A stretch of 22,478 bases of DNA. It comes from Rhodospirillaceae bacterium (GTDB taxonomy: Bacteria > Pseudomonadota > Alphaproteobacteria > Rhodospirillales > Magnetospirillaceae). Shown here one piece after another: positions 1 through 10,316 of the stretch. The number at the start of each line of letters is the position of its first letter. The stretch's first letter is position 1. The position numbers were made by a program, and so were the translations under genes. The notes under the pieces were generated by a model that was given only the letters and a program-made list of their open reading frames with translations, was not told the origin of the DNA and ran no database searches. Location of the stretch: contig JASLCK010000128.1 of NCBI GenBank assembly GCA_030151865.1, positions 1-22,478 of the forward strand, read 5' to 3'.

Positions 1-1028
1 GGCTGCGGGGCCGGGCGACGGATTTCCTGGGTGACCGACAACACGGTGGGCTTGACGGTCTGGGCGCTGGCGTCGATGCCGGTGGCGACCACCGACACGC
101 GCATCTTGCCGTTCAGCTTTTCGTCGAAGGTCGAGCCGAAGATGATGTTGGCTTCGGGATCGACTTCGTCGCGGATGCGGTTGGCGGCTTCGTCCACTTC
201 GAACAGGGTCATGTCCATGCCGCCGGTGATGTTCACCAGCACGCCACGGGCACCCTTCATCGAGATGTCTTCCAACAGCGGGTTGCTGATGGCGGCTTCG
301 GCGGCGTTCAGGGCGCGCTTGTCGCCTTCGGCTTCGCCGGTGCCCATCATGGCCTTGCCCATTTCGCTCATCACGGTGCGGATGTCGGCAAAGTCCAGGT
401 TGATCAGGCCGGGCATCACCATCAGGTCGGTGACGCCACGCACGCCGGAATACAGCACGTCGTCGGCCATCTTGAAGGCGTCGGCGAAGGTGGTGCGTTC
501 GGACGCGATGCGGAACAGGTTCTGGTTGGGGATGATCAGCAGAGTATCGACATACTGCGACAGCTCTTCGATCCCGGCTTCGGCCAGACGCATACGGTGC
601 TGGCCTTCGAAGCTGAAGGGCTTGGTGACGACGCCGACGGTCAGGATGCCGTTTTCACGCGCCGCCCGCGCAATGACCGGCGCGGCCCCGGTCCCGGTGC
701 CGCCGCCCATGCCTGCGGTGATGAACACCATGTTGCTGCCGTGAATCTGGCCGATGATCTCGTCCAGGCTTTCTTCCGCTGCGGCACGTCCGATTTCCGG
801 CCGCGCGCCAGCGCCCAGGCCCTGGGTGATCTGCACGCCCAGTTGAATGCGGCGGTCGGTGCGCGACTGCTGCATGGCCTGAGCATCGGTATTGGCGACA
901 ATGAATTCGACGCCTTCGAGATGAGACTGGATCATGTTGTTGACGGCATTGCCGCCAGCACCGCCGACACCAATCACACTAATGCGGGGCTTTAGTTCAC
1001 CACCGCTGCTGGGATGAAAGTTGATCAT
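1..1028 (-). CDS. ftsZ: Cell division GTPase FtsZ (partial, C-terminus cut by window edge)
   Basis: FtsZ is the tubulin-like GTPase that polymerises at midcell into the Z ring and recruits the rest of the divisome. About 342 codons are present with no stop before the window edge, so the C-terminal linker and the FtsA-binding tail are missing. The N-terminal core is intact: an Ile-Gly-Val-Gly-Gly-Ala-Gly-Gly-Asn nucleotide loop near residues 19-27, the tubulin signature GGGTGTG at 108-114, and the T7 loop NLDFAD at 210-215 that completes the GTPase site of the neighbouring subunit. The start is the ATG at 1028-1026, preceded by GGAGGG about 9 nt upstream. It is the last gene of the dcw cluster, 69 nt after ftsA, the widest gap in the run. 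That gap may hold extra control sequences. The identification is certain; only the 3' end is unknown. Confidence 0.97.
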   Translation of the reverse strand, partial: MINFHPSSGGELKPRISVIGVGGAGGNAVNNMIQSHLEGVEFIVANTDAQAMQQSRTDRRIQLGVQITQGLGAGARPEIGRAAAEESLDEIIGQIHGSNMVFITAGMGGGTGTGAAPVIARAARENGILTVGVVTKPFSFEGQHRMRLAEAGIEELSQYVDTLLIIPNQNLFRIASERTTFADAFKMADDVLYSGVRGVTDLMVMPGLINLDFADIRTVMSEMGKAMMGTGEAEGDKRALNAAEAAISNPLLEDISMKGARGVLVNITGGMDMTLFEVDEAANRIRDEVDPEANIIFGSTFDEKLNGKMRVSVVATGIDASAQTVKPTVLSVTQEIRRPAPQ

Positions 1029-1051
1029 GACACCTAGCCCTCCGCGCTTAA

Positions 1052-1067
1052 TTTGAATCTTTGAATC
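1052..1067. promoter_or_regulatory. Two GANTC (CcrM-type methylation) sites in a tandem repeat just upstream of ftsZ
   Basis: The 8-bp unit TTTGAATC occurs twice head to tail, giving two GAATC sites at 1055-1059 and 1063-1067, some 27-40 bp before the ftsZ start codon. GANTC is the target of the cell-cycle methyltransferase CcrM of alphaproteobacteria, and in Caulobacter GANTC methylation stimulates ftsZ transcription. The sites are seen directly; their role here is inferred. I could not identify a convincing -35/-10 pair in this gap. Confidence 0.45.
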
Positions 1068-1079
1068 ACAACGGCCAGC

Positions 1080-1101
1080 AAAACTCTAGGAAAAACTCTA
1101 G
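1080..1101. repeat. 10-bp direct repeat at the ftsA stop codon
   Basis: AAAACTCTAG occurs at 1080-1089 and again at 1092-1101, separated by 2 nt (12-bp period). The second copy includes the ftsA stop codon (TAG on the minus strand). It may be a binding site for a regulator of ftsZ or simply a local duplication. No family is recognised. Confidence 0.5.
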
Positions 1102-2354
1102 AAATTCTTTCGCAGCCAGCTGCCTATTTTCCCAAAAGCTCCGTTGCCGGAGCTTTCCCGTGCCGCCCGCGACGAGCGCGCCGGGGTTTCAACCTGATTG
1201 ACCACCGCATAGCGCAGCAAACCGGCGCAGGTGGCGAAAGCCGGACCGCCGGTGGCTTCCGGCAGACCTTGCAGACCGACCGGACGCCCCAGCCGGACCT
1301 GCTTGTCCAACACCATGGCGGCCAGATCGCGCACGCCCTGCATTTGCGCCGCGCCGCCTGTCAGCACCACGCGCCGCCCGGCCAACTTGTCGAAGCCGCC
1401 TGCTTCCAGATGGCTGCGCACCAGTTCAAAAGTTTCCTCCAGCCGGGGCTGGATGATCTGCACCAGCATCGAGCGGGGAACCTGATTGGTGGCTCCGTCC
1501 TCGTCCTCGCCCACCAGCGGCACCTTCAGCACCTCCCGATCATCGGAAGGCGAGGGCAGCGCGCTGCCGTACAGGGTCTTCATCCGCTCGGCATGGGCCA
1601 GCGGGGTGGACAGGCCGCGGGCGATGTCGTTGGTCACATGCACGCCACCCACCGGAATGGTGTCGGTATGCACCAGATGACCACCCTGAAAGACCGCCAA
1701 AGTAGTTGTGCCGCCGCCCATATCGATGCAGGTGACGCCCAGATCCTTTTCGTCGTCCACCAGGCAGGCCAGACCAGAGGCATAGGCCGACACCACGCGG
1801 GCTTCGATATCCAAGTGGCAGCGATGCACCACCGTGGACAGATTGCGCACCGGACCGGCGGTGGCGCTGACCAGATGGGTGGTGACGGCCAGGGTGTCGC
1901 CATACATGCCGCGCGGGTCGCGGATCCCTTCGTTGCCATCCACCGTAAAGCCGATGGGGATGGAATGGATCAGGTCGCGGTCGCCTTGCTGGGCATGGTG
2001 ACGGGCATGGTCCAGCATGCGCCGGATGTCCTGATCTCCGATTTCGTGCCCATTCAGCGCCACTTCCACCGTGATGTTGTTGGACGTCGGTTGCCCGCCC
2101 GAGACGTTGACCACCACTTCGCGGATGCGGTCTTCGGCCATCTGTTCGGCGGCATCGACGGCGGCGCGGATCGAGGTTTCCGCTTCTTCCATATCCACCA
2201 CGGCGCCGTTGCGCATGCCGCGCGAAATCTGGTGACCGATACCCAGCACCCGCAGATTGCCGTCATCCGAGGCCCGCGCGATAAAGCAGCAGACCTTGGT
2301 GGTGCCGACATCCAAAGCGGCGATCAGTCCATGGCGAATCTTCGTCTTCGACAT
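1098..2354 (-). CDS. ftsA: Cell division protein FtsA
   Basis: FtsA is an actin-fold ATPase that tethers FtsZ filaments to the inner face of the cytoplasmic membrane and signals to FtsW/FtsI. The product is 418 aa, normal for the family. Visible motifs are phosphate-1 DVGTTK at residues 15-20, the phosphate-2 stretch DMGGGTTT in the middle, and an adenosine motif LTGGAAQM late in the protein. The C-terminus (FGKIGSWLRKNF) is the expected amphipathic membrane-targeting helix. I chose the ATG at 2354 because GAGGA lies 5 nt upstream and the protein then begins shortly before the first beta strand; upstream in-frame starts would overlap ftsQ. It lies 7 nt after ftsQ and 69 nt before ftsZ. Confidence 0.96.
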   Translation of the reverse strand: MSKTKIRHGLIAALDVGTTKVCCFIARASDDGNLRVLGIGHQISRGMRNGAVVDMEEAETSIRAAVDAAEQMAEDRIREVVVNVSGGQPTSNNITVEVALNGHEIGDQDIRRMLDHARHHAQQGDRDLIHSIPIGFTVDGNEGIRDPRGMYGDTLAVTTHLVSATAGPVRNLSTVVHRCHLDIEARVVSAYASGLACLVDDEKDLGVTCIDMGGGTTTLAVFQGGHLVHTDTIPVGGVHVTNDIARGLSTPLAHAERMKTLYGSALPSPSDDREVLKVPLVGEDEDGATNQVPRSMLVQIIQPRLEETFELVRSHLEAGGFDKLAGRRVVLTGGAAQMQGVRDLAAMVLDKQVRLGRPVGLQGLPEATGGPAFATCAGLLRYAVVNQVETPARSSRAARESSGNGAFGKIGSWLRKNF

Positions 2355-2361
2355 CCCGTCC

Positions 2362-3357
2362 TCAGGCATCCTTGCCGGGTTTGGCGTTGCGCTTGTTGGC
2401 CGCGCCCCCATGGGCGGCAGCGGCGGATTCCTCGGCTTTGCCAGTCGCGCGCAGCACCAGACGGTCGGGCAGGCGCATATCGATCAGCGTCACCTTGCGT
2501 TCAAGCAGTTTCTGTTCCCGCTCCAGGCGGGCCAAATCGTGATAGGCATCGGCCGCGCCCTCTTCGGGCAGGCGCACATCGATGCCGGTTTGCGTGTCGT
2601 CAAAGGTCAGGTTCCAGCGACGGCCGGAAATCCACTGCGCGGCTTTGACGCGCGAGGCCAGATCGGGTTCGCTTTTCAGCATCTCCAGCAGATCGGCGGC
2701 ATGGTCGGGCGCCCCTTCGCCGACGATCAGCGAGAGTTCGGGAAATTCCTCGACCTGGTCACCGACCACCAGACCGTCCTTGTCCACCAGATAGTAATGG
2801 CCCTGGTTCTGCCAGATGGCGATGGGGTCGCGTTCGGTGATCAGCAGACGCAACTCGCCCGGCAGGCGGCGTTCCAAGGTGGCGGTCTTGACCCAGGAAA
2901 TCAGTTCCAGCCGTTCGCGGGTGGCGGTCAGGTCAACCCCCAGGATCGGATCGCCGCGCCCGACTTGCAGGGCTTGCAGCAATTCGGCGGCGGGGGTGCG
3001 ATGGCGGCCCTCGACAGAGATTTCGCTGACGCGGAAACCGGCGCGCGCCGTCAGGTCCAGCACCTGGGCGCGGGCGGTTTCCTGAAGATGCAGGCCAGCG
3101 GCGGAATGGGTCAGCCAGAACGGGAAAGCGGCGCAAGCGCCCAACACAAAAGCGGCCAGACCGATGCGGCGGATGCGGCGCATCAGGAACGGCGAAACGC
3201 CGCGTCGGCGGATTTGCTGACGCGACGTGGCGCGATCGCCGCGCGGGGCGGCGATTTCAGGAGCGGACTTCCCCCGCGCGGGGCGCTTTTGGCGTTGCGG
3301 GCGCGCCGGGGTCAGTCTGTCGTCAAGTTGGATCGTGACGTCGCTCAGCCGTCGCAT
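2362..3357 (-). CDS. ftsQ: Cell division protein FtsQ
   Basis: FtsQ is a bitopic membrane protein that links the cytoplasmic ring to the periplasmic FtsB/FtsL complex and the septal synthases. The 331-aa product has a basic, disordered cytoplasmic N-terminus (residues 1-63), one membrane segment at about 65-83, and a POTRA domain beginning near residue 109 (FRVSEISVEG), followed by the FtsQ domain. The C-terminal tail is rich in Ala, Lys and Gly. The start at 3357 is favoured by GGAG about 8 nt upstream; an alternative ATG at 3378 would add 7 residues. It overlaps the end of ddlB by 13 nt, suggesting coupled translation. Confidence 0.93.
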   Translation of the reverse strand: MRRLSDVTIQLDDRLTPARPQRQKRPARGKSAPEIAAPRGDRATSRQQIRRRGVSPFLMRRIRRIGLAAFVLGACAAFPFWLTHSAAGLHLQETARAQVLDLTARAGFRVSEISVEGRHRTPAAELLQALQVGRGDPILGVDLTATRERLELISWVKTATLERRLPGELRLLITERDPIAIWQNQGHYYLVDKDGLVVGDQVEEFPELSLIVGEGAPDHAADLLEMLKSEPDLASRVKAAQWISGRRWNLTFDDTQTGIDVRLPEEGAADAYHDLARLEREQKLLERKVTLIDMRLPDRLVLRATGKAEESAAAAHGGAANKRNAKPGKDA

Positions 3358-4268
3358 TTGGCGTTCTCCACCATCCACGTCACAAGTTGCGGGAAATCGA
3401 TACCGGCATGGGCTGCCTGTTCGGGAACCAGGGAAGTGGCGGTCAGGCCCGGCTGTGTGTTGACTTCCAACATCACCAGACGGCCCGGCTGATCGCCGGT
3501 GTTGTCATAGCGCAGATCAGACCGCGAAACCCCGCGGCAGCCCAGGGCCCGATGGGCCTCGACCGCCAGGCGCTGGGCCTCGACGAAAATCTCCGACGGC
3601 ACCGGGGCGGGCACCAGATGATGCGAGCCGCCGGGCGCGTATTTAGCAGTGTAATCGTAAAAACCGCGTTCCGAGGTGATTTCCGTCACACCCAGGGCAC
3701 GATCTCCCATCACCGCCACAGTTAATTCACGACCCGGCACGAATTCTTCGGCCAGCACATACTCGCCATAGGGCCAGTCATCTTCACCCAGGGGCTTGGC
3801 GGGGCTGTCTTCGGTGATGATATGGACGCCGACGCTGGAGCCTTCGTTCAGCGGCTTCAGCACATAGGGGCGCGCCAACACGTCGCCTGCGAACACTTCC
3901 GACTTGTGCACCACGCGGCCCTTGGCCACCGGGATACCGACCGATTCGAAAATGCGCCGGGCGGCGGGCTTGTCCATCGCCAGGGCCGAGGCCAGGACGC
4001 CGGAATGGGTATAGGGGATATTCATGATGTCCAAGATGCCCTGGACCGAGCCGTCTTCGCCAAAGCGGCCGTGCAGGGCGTTGAACACCACGTCGGGTTT
4101 GCATTCCAGCAGCCCGGCCACCAGGGTGCGCATGTCGCGGCGGACATCCATCGACACCACGGCATACCCGGCTTTTTCCAGGGCGGCAGAGGCGGCGTAG
4201 CCGCTGTGCAGCGACACTTCGCGCTCGGCCGAAAAACCACCCATCAGAACGACGACACGCTTGCTCAT
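3345..4268 (-). CDS. ddlB: D-alanine--D-alanine ligase
   Basis: This cytoplasmic enzyme joins two D-alanines using ATP, making the dipeptide that MurF adds to the peptidoglycan precursor. The 307-aa length is standard. The N-terminal signature GGFSAEREVSLHSG (residues 10-23) matches the Ddl family, the ATP-grasp loop EGSSVGV lies at 142-148, and the Mg-binding EVNTQPG at 268-274. The ATG at 4268 has AGGA about 8 nt upstream. It begins 10 nt after murB ends and overlaps ftsQ, the usual dcw position of ddlB. Confidence 0.96.
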   Translation of the reverse strand: MSKRVVVLMGGFSAEREVSLHSGYAASAALEKAGYAVVSMDVRRDMRTLVAGLLECKPDVVFNALHGRFGEDGSVQGILDIMNIPYTHSGVLASALAMDKPAARRIFESVGIPVAKGRVVHKSEVFAGDVLARPYVLKPLNEGSSVGVHIITEDSPAKPLGEDDWPYGEYVLAEEFVPGRELTVAVMGDRALGVTEITSERGFYDYTAKYAPGGSHHLVPAPVPSEIFVEAQRLAVEAHRALGCRGVSRSDLRYDNTGDQPGRLVMLEVNTQPGLTATSLVPEQAAHAGIDFPQLVTWMVENAKCDG

Positions 4269-4278
4269 GGCTTAGTCC

Positions 4279-5229
4279 TTACTTACGCCCCGCCGTTTCA
4301 GCGGCTTTATCTTGTTGACGAACGCCGATGCGGCGAATTTCCCAATGCAGTTCAACGCCCGAGGTTTCCTTGACCCGGCGACGCACTTCCTCGCCCAGAT
4401 CTTCCACATCGGCCGCGCTGGCGGTGCCGGTGTTGATCAGGAAATTGCAGTGCTTTTCCGACACCTGCGCCCCGCCGATGGTCAGGCCGCGGCAGCCCGC
4501 CTTGTCGATCAGTTCCCACGCCTTGTGACCGGGCGGGTTGGCAAAGGTGGATCCGCCGGTGCGGGTGCGCAGCGGCTGGCTTTCCTCGCGCTTGGCCTTG
4601 ATGCTGGCCATGCGTTCGCCCACCGTCATCGGGTCTTCCTGACGGCCCTGCAACAGGCAGTCCAGGAAAATCCAATCTTCCGGCACGCCGGTGCGGCGGT
4701 ATTCAAAGCCGATATCGGCATGGCTTAAGGTATGGCGCTGCCCGTTCAGGTCGATGGCGGTGGCTTCGAGAAGCACATCCTTCATCTCGCCGCCATAAGC
4801 GCCCGCATTCATGCGCAGCGCGCCGCCGATGGTGCCGGGGACGCCGCACAGGAATTCGACGCCGCCGATACCTGCTTCACAAGCGGTGGCGGCGACCGTC
4901 AGATCCAAGGCGCCGCTGCCGCAGCGGATGCGGTCGCCCTTGACATCGATCTCGGCGAATTCACGGCCCAGCTTGATGACCACGCCGGGAACCCCGCCGT
5001 CGCGCACCAACAGGTTCGAGCCCACGCCGATCACCGTTACCGGCACATCGTCGGGCTTGCCTGCCAGGAAGGCTGCCAGATCGTCGGGATCGGCGGGCTT
5101 GAACAGCACTTCTGCCGGACCGCCGGTGCGGAACCAGGTCAGGCCCGCCAAGGTCGCGTCAGCGGCCAGCCTGCCGCGCACGGCGGGCAGACGGTCGATC
5201 AGATGGGGCTTGCGGGCGTAGCTGGTCAT
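4279..5229 (-). CDS. murB: UDP-N-acetylenolpyruvoylglucosamine reductase MurB
   Basis: MurB reduces UDP-GlcNAc-enolpyruvate to UDP-MurNAc with FAD and NADPH, the second committed step of peptidoglycan precursor synthesis. The product is 316 aa. The FAD-binding motif GSNLLV is at residues 70-75, followed by CGVPGTIGGA and NAGAYG. The conserved GGSTFANP stretch carries the serine expected to donate the proton. The ATG at 5229 shares one base with the murC stop (TAATG), so translation is probably coupled. An upstream in-frame extension to 5301 lies inside murC and looks non-genuine. Confidence 0.96.
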   Translation of the reverse strand: MTSYARKPHLIDRLPAVRGRLAADATLAGLTWFRTGGPAEVLFKPADPDDLAAFLAGKPDDVPVTVIGVGSNLLVRDGGVPGVVIKLGREFAEIDVKGDRIRCGSGALDLTVAATACEAGIGGVEFLCGVPGTIGGALRMNAGAYGGEMKDVLLEATAIDLNGQRHTLSHADIGFEYRRTGVPEDWIFLDCLLQGRQEDPMTVGERMASIKAKREESQPLRTRTGGSTFANPPGHKAWELIDKAGCRGLTIGGAQVSEKHCNFLINTGTASAADVEDLGEEVRRRVKETSGVELHWEIRRIGVRQQDKAAETAGRK

Positions 5230-6665
5230 TATTCGGCAGGCTCCGGCTGGGGGCGGCCCTGGGCGTGCGCGGTAAGCTGCGCGGGCAGGGCATGGGCCCA
5301 ATTGGTGATGTTGCCGGCACCCAGGCAGACAACCATGTCACCCGGCTTGGCCAGACTATGAACCAGACCGGCCAGATGGTCGGGGGTGCCCATGGATACC
5401 ACCTTGCGATGACCGCGTTCCTGCAAGCCCTTGACCAGGGCTTCGCCGTTGACGCCTTCGATCGGCTGTTCGCCCGCCGGATAGACGTCGGCGACGATCA
5501 CCGTGTCGGCGTCGTTGAAGCAGGTGCAGAATTCCTCGAACAGGCTTTGCAGGCGGGAATAGCGGTGCGGTTGCACCACGGCGATGACATTCCCGCGCGA
5601 GGCCGAGCGGGCGGCCTTCAGCACCGCCTTGATTTCCACCGGATGGTGGCCGTAATCGTCGATGACGATGACGCCGTTGGCTTCGCCGGTGCGGGTAAAG
5701 CGGCGCTTGACGCCCGCAAAGCCGCCCAGGGCCTTGCGGATCACGTCGTCGCCAAAGCCCAGTTGCGCGCCAACGGCGATGGCCGCCAGCGAGTTCTGGA
5801 CATTATGCTGGCCGTACATCGGCAGATGAATGGCGGCGATGGTCCGGGTTTCACCGCTGGCGCGGTCGGTGATCACCACGTCATAGCGCGCCCCGTCGGG
5901 GCCGATGGTGACATTGCTGGCCCGCACGTCGGCCTGGGGATTGAAGCCATAGGTAACGATCTTGCGGTCGGGCACCCGCGACACCAGGGCCTGAACTTCC
6001 GGGTGATCGGTGCACAGTGCGGCAAAGCCATAGAACGGGATGTTATCGACAAACACCCGGAAGGCGTCGCGCACCTTGTCAAAGGTGCCGTAGAAATCGA
6101 GATGTTCCGGGTCGATGTTGGTCACCACCGCGATGGTGGCCGGCAGCTTCATAAAGGTGCCGTCGGATTCGTCGGCTTCCACCACCGCCCATTCGCCCGC
6201 GCCCAAACGGGCGTTGGTGCCATAAGCGTTGATGATGCCGCCGTTGATCACGGTCGGATCGAACCCGCCCGCATCCAGCATGGCGGCGATCATCGAGGTG
6301 GTGGTGGTCTTGCCGTGGGTGCCGCCGATGGCGATGGCCCACTTCAGGCGCATCAACTCGGCCAGCATTTCGGCGCGGCGCACCACCGGGATCAGATGGG
6401 CGCGGGCGGCAACCACTTCCGGGTTGTCGGCCTTGACCGCCGAACTGATCACCACGACCCGGCTTTCGCCCAGATTTTCCGCCTTGTGACCGACATGGAT
6501 GGTCAGGCCCAGGCCGCGCAGACGCTTGACGTTGGCGTTCTCGGCGATGTCCGAGCCCTGGACCGAATAGCCCAGATTGTGCAGCACCTCGGCGATGCCG
6601 CTCATGCCAATGCCGCCGATACCGACGAAGTGGATGGTTCCGATGTTAAGCGGCAAGGCTCTCAT
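5229..6665 (-). CDS. murC: UDP-N-acetylmuramate--L-alanine ligase MurC
   Basis: MurC adds the first amino acid, L-alanine, to UDP-MurNAc with ATP in the cytoplasm. The 478-aa product starts with a Rossmann-like UDP-binding loop VGIGGIGMSG (residues 14-23). The Mur ligase ATP loop GTHGKTTT lies at 115-122, and EADESDGTF plus TNIDPEHLD follow in the central domain. The ATG at 6665 has GAGGT 7 nt upstream and overlaps the murG stop in an ATGA arrangement. A longer in-frame reading to 6848 lies within murG and lacks family similarity. Confidence 0.96.
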   Translation of the reverse strand: MRALPLNIGTIHFVGIGGIGMSGIAEVLHNLGYSVQGSDIAENANVKRLRGLGLTIHVGHKAENLGESRVVVISSAVKADNPEVVAARAHLIPVVRRAEMLAELMRLKWAIAIGGTHGKTTTTSMIAAMLDAGGFDPTVINGGIINAYGTNARLGAGEWAVVEADESDGTFMKLPATIAVVTNIDPEHLDFYGTFDKVRDAFRVFVDNIPFYGFAALCTDHPEVQALVSRVPDRKIVTYGFNPQADVRASNVTIGPDGARYDVVITDRASGETRTIAAIHLPMYGQHNVQNSLAAIAVGAQLGFGDDVIRKALGGFAGVKRRFTRTGEANGVIVIDDYGHHPVEIKAVLKAARSASRGNVIAVVQPHRYSRLQSLFEEFCTCFNDADTVIVADVYPAGEQPIEGVNGEALVKGLQERGHRKVVSMGTPDHLAGLVHSLAKPGDMVVCLGAGNITNWAHALPAQLTAHAQGRPQPEPAE

Positions 6666-7785
6666 TTCACGACCTCGGTTTGGTTGACCAGCTTGCCGAC
6701 CAGATCGGCCAGGCGCTGGGCGGCGTCGGGGACGCCCGCCGATTGCGCGCAGGCGGCGGCTTTGGTCAGGCTGCCGGGAAGGGCAAACAGGGATTCCAGA
6801 CGCGCCGCCAACCCTTCCGGGGTAAAGGCGGTCTGTGGGATCAGCCAACCGCCGCCCACATCGTCCACGGCATGGGCGTTGGCGGTTTGATGATCATCAA
6901 TGGCATGGGGATATGGCACAAGTATGGCGGGGCGGCCAAGGGCCGTCAGTTCGCCCACGGTGGACGCGCCCGAGCGGGCGATCACCAGATGGGCAGCCGC
7001 CAGGCGTTCGGGCACATCGTGGAAAAAGCTTTCCAAGGTGGCGTTGACGCCCGCCTGATCATAGACGGCGCGCACTGCTTCCAAATCTTCCGGGCGGCAT
7101 TGCTGGCTTAAGCGGATGCGCCGACGCAGTCCTTCGGGCAGGGCCGCCAGGGCGGCGGGCACCACTTCCGAGAGGATGCGCGCCCCTTGCGATCCGCCAA
7201 GAACCAGCAGGTTCACGGGGCCGTCGCTGGTCAGATCGGGATAAGGCCGGTCACGCAGGGCCACCAAGGCCGGGCGGACCGGCATGCCGGTCTGCACTAC
7301 CTTGGCTTTCCAGGCGGCGGCCATGTGGCCCAATTGGGCAAAACAGGTGGCGATGCGCGACACGCGCGGGGCCAGCAGCCGGTTGGCGCGGCCCAGCACG
7401 GCGTTTTGTTCGTGAATGGCGGTGGGCACGCCTGCAAAGGTCGCCGCCAGCATGGCCGGGACCGAGGCATAACCGCCAAAGCCGATGACGGCGGCGGGCT
7501 TGAGACGGCCCAGCAGCAGGCGCGCCTGAATGAACCCGACGCCCAGTTCGGCGATGGCGCGCAGACGGGCCGCGATGCCGCGCCCGGCAATGCCGCCTGC
7601 CGCAATGCGATAGGTGGTCAACTGGCCCAAAGTGCCGCCATAGGCTTGGCCGCGCCGGTCGGTGATCAGGGCCAACTGATAGCCGCGCGCCAGCAGTTCC
7701 GACGCCAGAGCCTCTGCCGGGAAGACATGCCCGCCGGTGCCGCCCGCCGTCAGGACGATCAGTTTGTTGGTGGCGGTTTCTTCGG

Positions 7786-7789
<4 letters not shown>
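6662..7789 (-). CDS. murG: Lipid II synthase (UDP-GlcNAc transferase) MurG
   Basis: MurG is a membrane-associated GT-B glycosyltransferase that moves GlcNAc from UDP-GlcNAc onto lipid I to form lipid II. The product is 375 aa. The glycine-rich acceptor loop GGTGGH is at residues 16-21. The second half has GGSQGARI and the UDP-GlcNAc site SGASTVGELTALGRPAILVP followed by DDHQTANA. The ATG at 7789 has GGAGG 7 nt upstream and overlaps the ftsW stop (ATGA). It is followed by murC with the same 4-nt overlap. Confidence 0.96.
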
Positions 7790-8906
<1,117 letters not shown>

Positions 8907-8910
<4 letters not shown>

Positions 8911-10298
8911 CGCGTCTCCCTCTGGCCGGGCAGGGCGGCGACCAACTCGCGGAAGACGTCGCCCCGATGTTCAAAGCTCTTGAACTGGTCCCAGGACGCA
9001 CAGGCCGGAGACAGCAGCACCACCGCATCCGGCTTGCCGTCGGCCAGCGCGGCTTCGCGGGCGCGGGCCACCGCCACATCCAGGGTGCCGCAGCGTTCGA
9101 ACGGGGCGCGGCCATGCAGGGTATCGGCGAATTCCTCGCTCGCTTCGCCAATCAGGAAGGCGCGGCGCACGCGGGGGAACAGATAGGTCAGCGGGGTGAT
9201 GCCGCCTTCCTTGGATTGACCGCCCGCGATCCAATAGATGTTGTCATAGCAGATCATCGCCTTTTCCGAGGCGTCGGCATTGGTGGCCTTGCTGTCGTTG
9301 ACGTAGCGGATACCGTCAACCACCCCCACCATTTCCTGGCGATGGGCCAGACCGGGATAGCTGCGCAAGCCCTGGCAGATGGACAGAATGTCCACGTCCG
9401 AGGCACGGGCGGCGGCATAGGCGGCGCAAGCGTTCTGCCAGTTGTGGCGACCGGGCAGGGTCGGAATGTCGCGCAGATCGATCACCGGGGTGGCCATGCC
9501 GTCGCAATCGTCGATCAGAATGCCTTCGGGGGCATAGACCCCACCCGATGTGGCGCGCTGCGACGAAACCGGCAGGGCATATTCGCCCGACACGCCGCGC
9601 ATATGGTCGTACACCGCCTGACAATATTCGTCATCGACGCCGATCACCGACACCGCGCCGGGACGCAGGCGACCAAACAGGCTGGCTTTGGCGGCGACAT
9701 AGCCTTCCATGCCGCCGTGGCGCGACAAATGATCGGGAGTGACGTTCAGCAACACGCCGACATCAAAGGTAGCCTCATCCAACAGCTCAAGCTGATAAGA
9801 TGATAACTCCAACACATAGGTACCGTCGATACCCAAAGCGGGCAGATCTAGTGCTGGGATACCCAGATTGCCGCCCACCGCCACTTCGCGCCCGCCTGCC
9901 TTCAACAGATGGGTGATCAAGGTGGTGGTGGTGGATTTGCCGTTGGTGCCGGTGATGCCGATAAAGCGTGCCGACGGGCAGGCCATGCACAGCAGTTCCA
10001 CATCGCACACCAGCCGCACCCCGGCCTGATGGGCGCGGTGCGCCACCGGGTGGGGATGGGGATGGGTGTGGGGGATGCCGGGGCTCCACAGCATCAGGGT
10101 CAGGCGTGACAGATCGGCGGTGGTCAGATCGACAATCCGCACCCCTTGAGCTTCGGCGGCGGCGCGGGTTTCAACCTTGTCGTCCCAGGCCCAGACTTGC
10201 GCGCCGCTGGCCGACAGAGCGCGCACGGCAGAGATCCCGGACTTGCCGAGCCCCATCACCGCGACCGTTTTGCCTTGCAGAAAGGGAACCAAAGGCAT
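8907..10298 (-). CDS. murD: UDP-N-acetylmuramoylalanine--D-glutamate ligase MurD
   Basis: MurD adds D-glutamate to UDP-MurNAc-L-Ala. The product is 463 aa with a UDP-binding VMGLGKSG loop (residues 14-21), the ATP loop GTNGKST at 117-123, and LNVTPDHLSRHG in the central domain. The segment after SPGIP (residues 77-90) is rich in His and Pro; this loop is normally THP/HPV-like in MurD, so it is only mildly enriched. The start ATG at 10298 has AAGGA about 8 nt upstream. It follows mraY by 18 nt and overlaps ftsW by 4 nt. Confidence 0.96.
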
Positions 10299-10316
10299 CG
10301 TGGAAATCCTTAAACC

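Noticed and set aside
1269..2648. A 459-codon plus-strand open frame opposite ftsA and ftsQ
   Set aside because: Its His/Gln/Gly-rich composition is the reverse complement of the real genes' codon bias; no ribosome site or family is visible.
5265..6890. A 541-codon open frame on the plus strand opposite murC
   Set aside because: It mirrors murC in a GC-rich codon pattern, lacks recognisable motifs and is typical of antisense shadow frames.
8983..10298. His/Pro-rich segment in MurD as a metal-binding insertion
   Set aside because: The length of MurD is normal and the segment aligns with the usual SPGIP...HP loop, so it is a mild local enrichment only.
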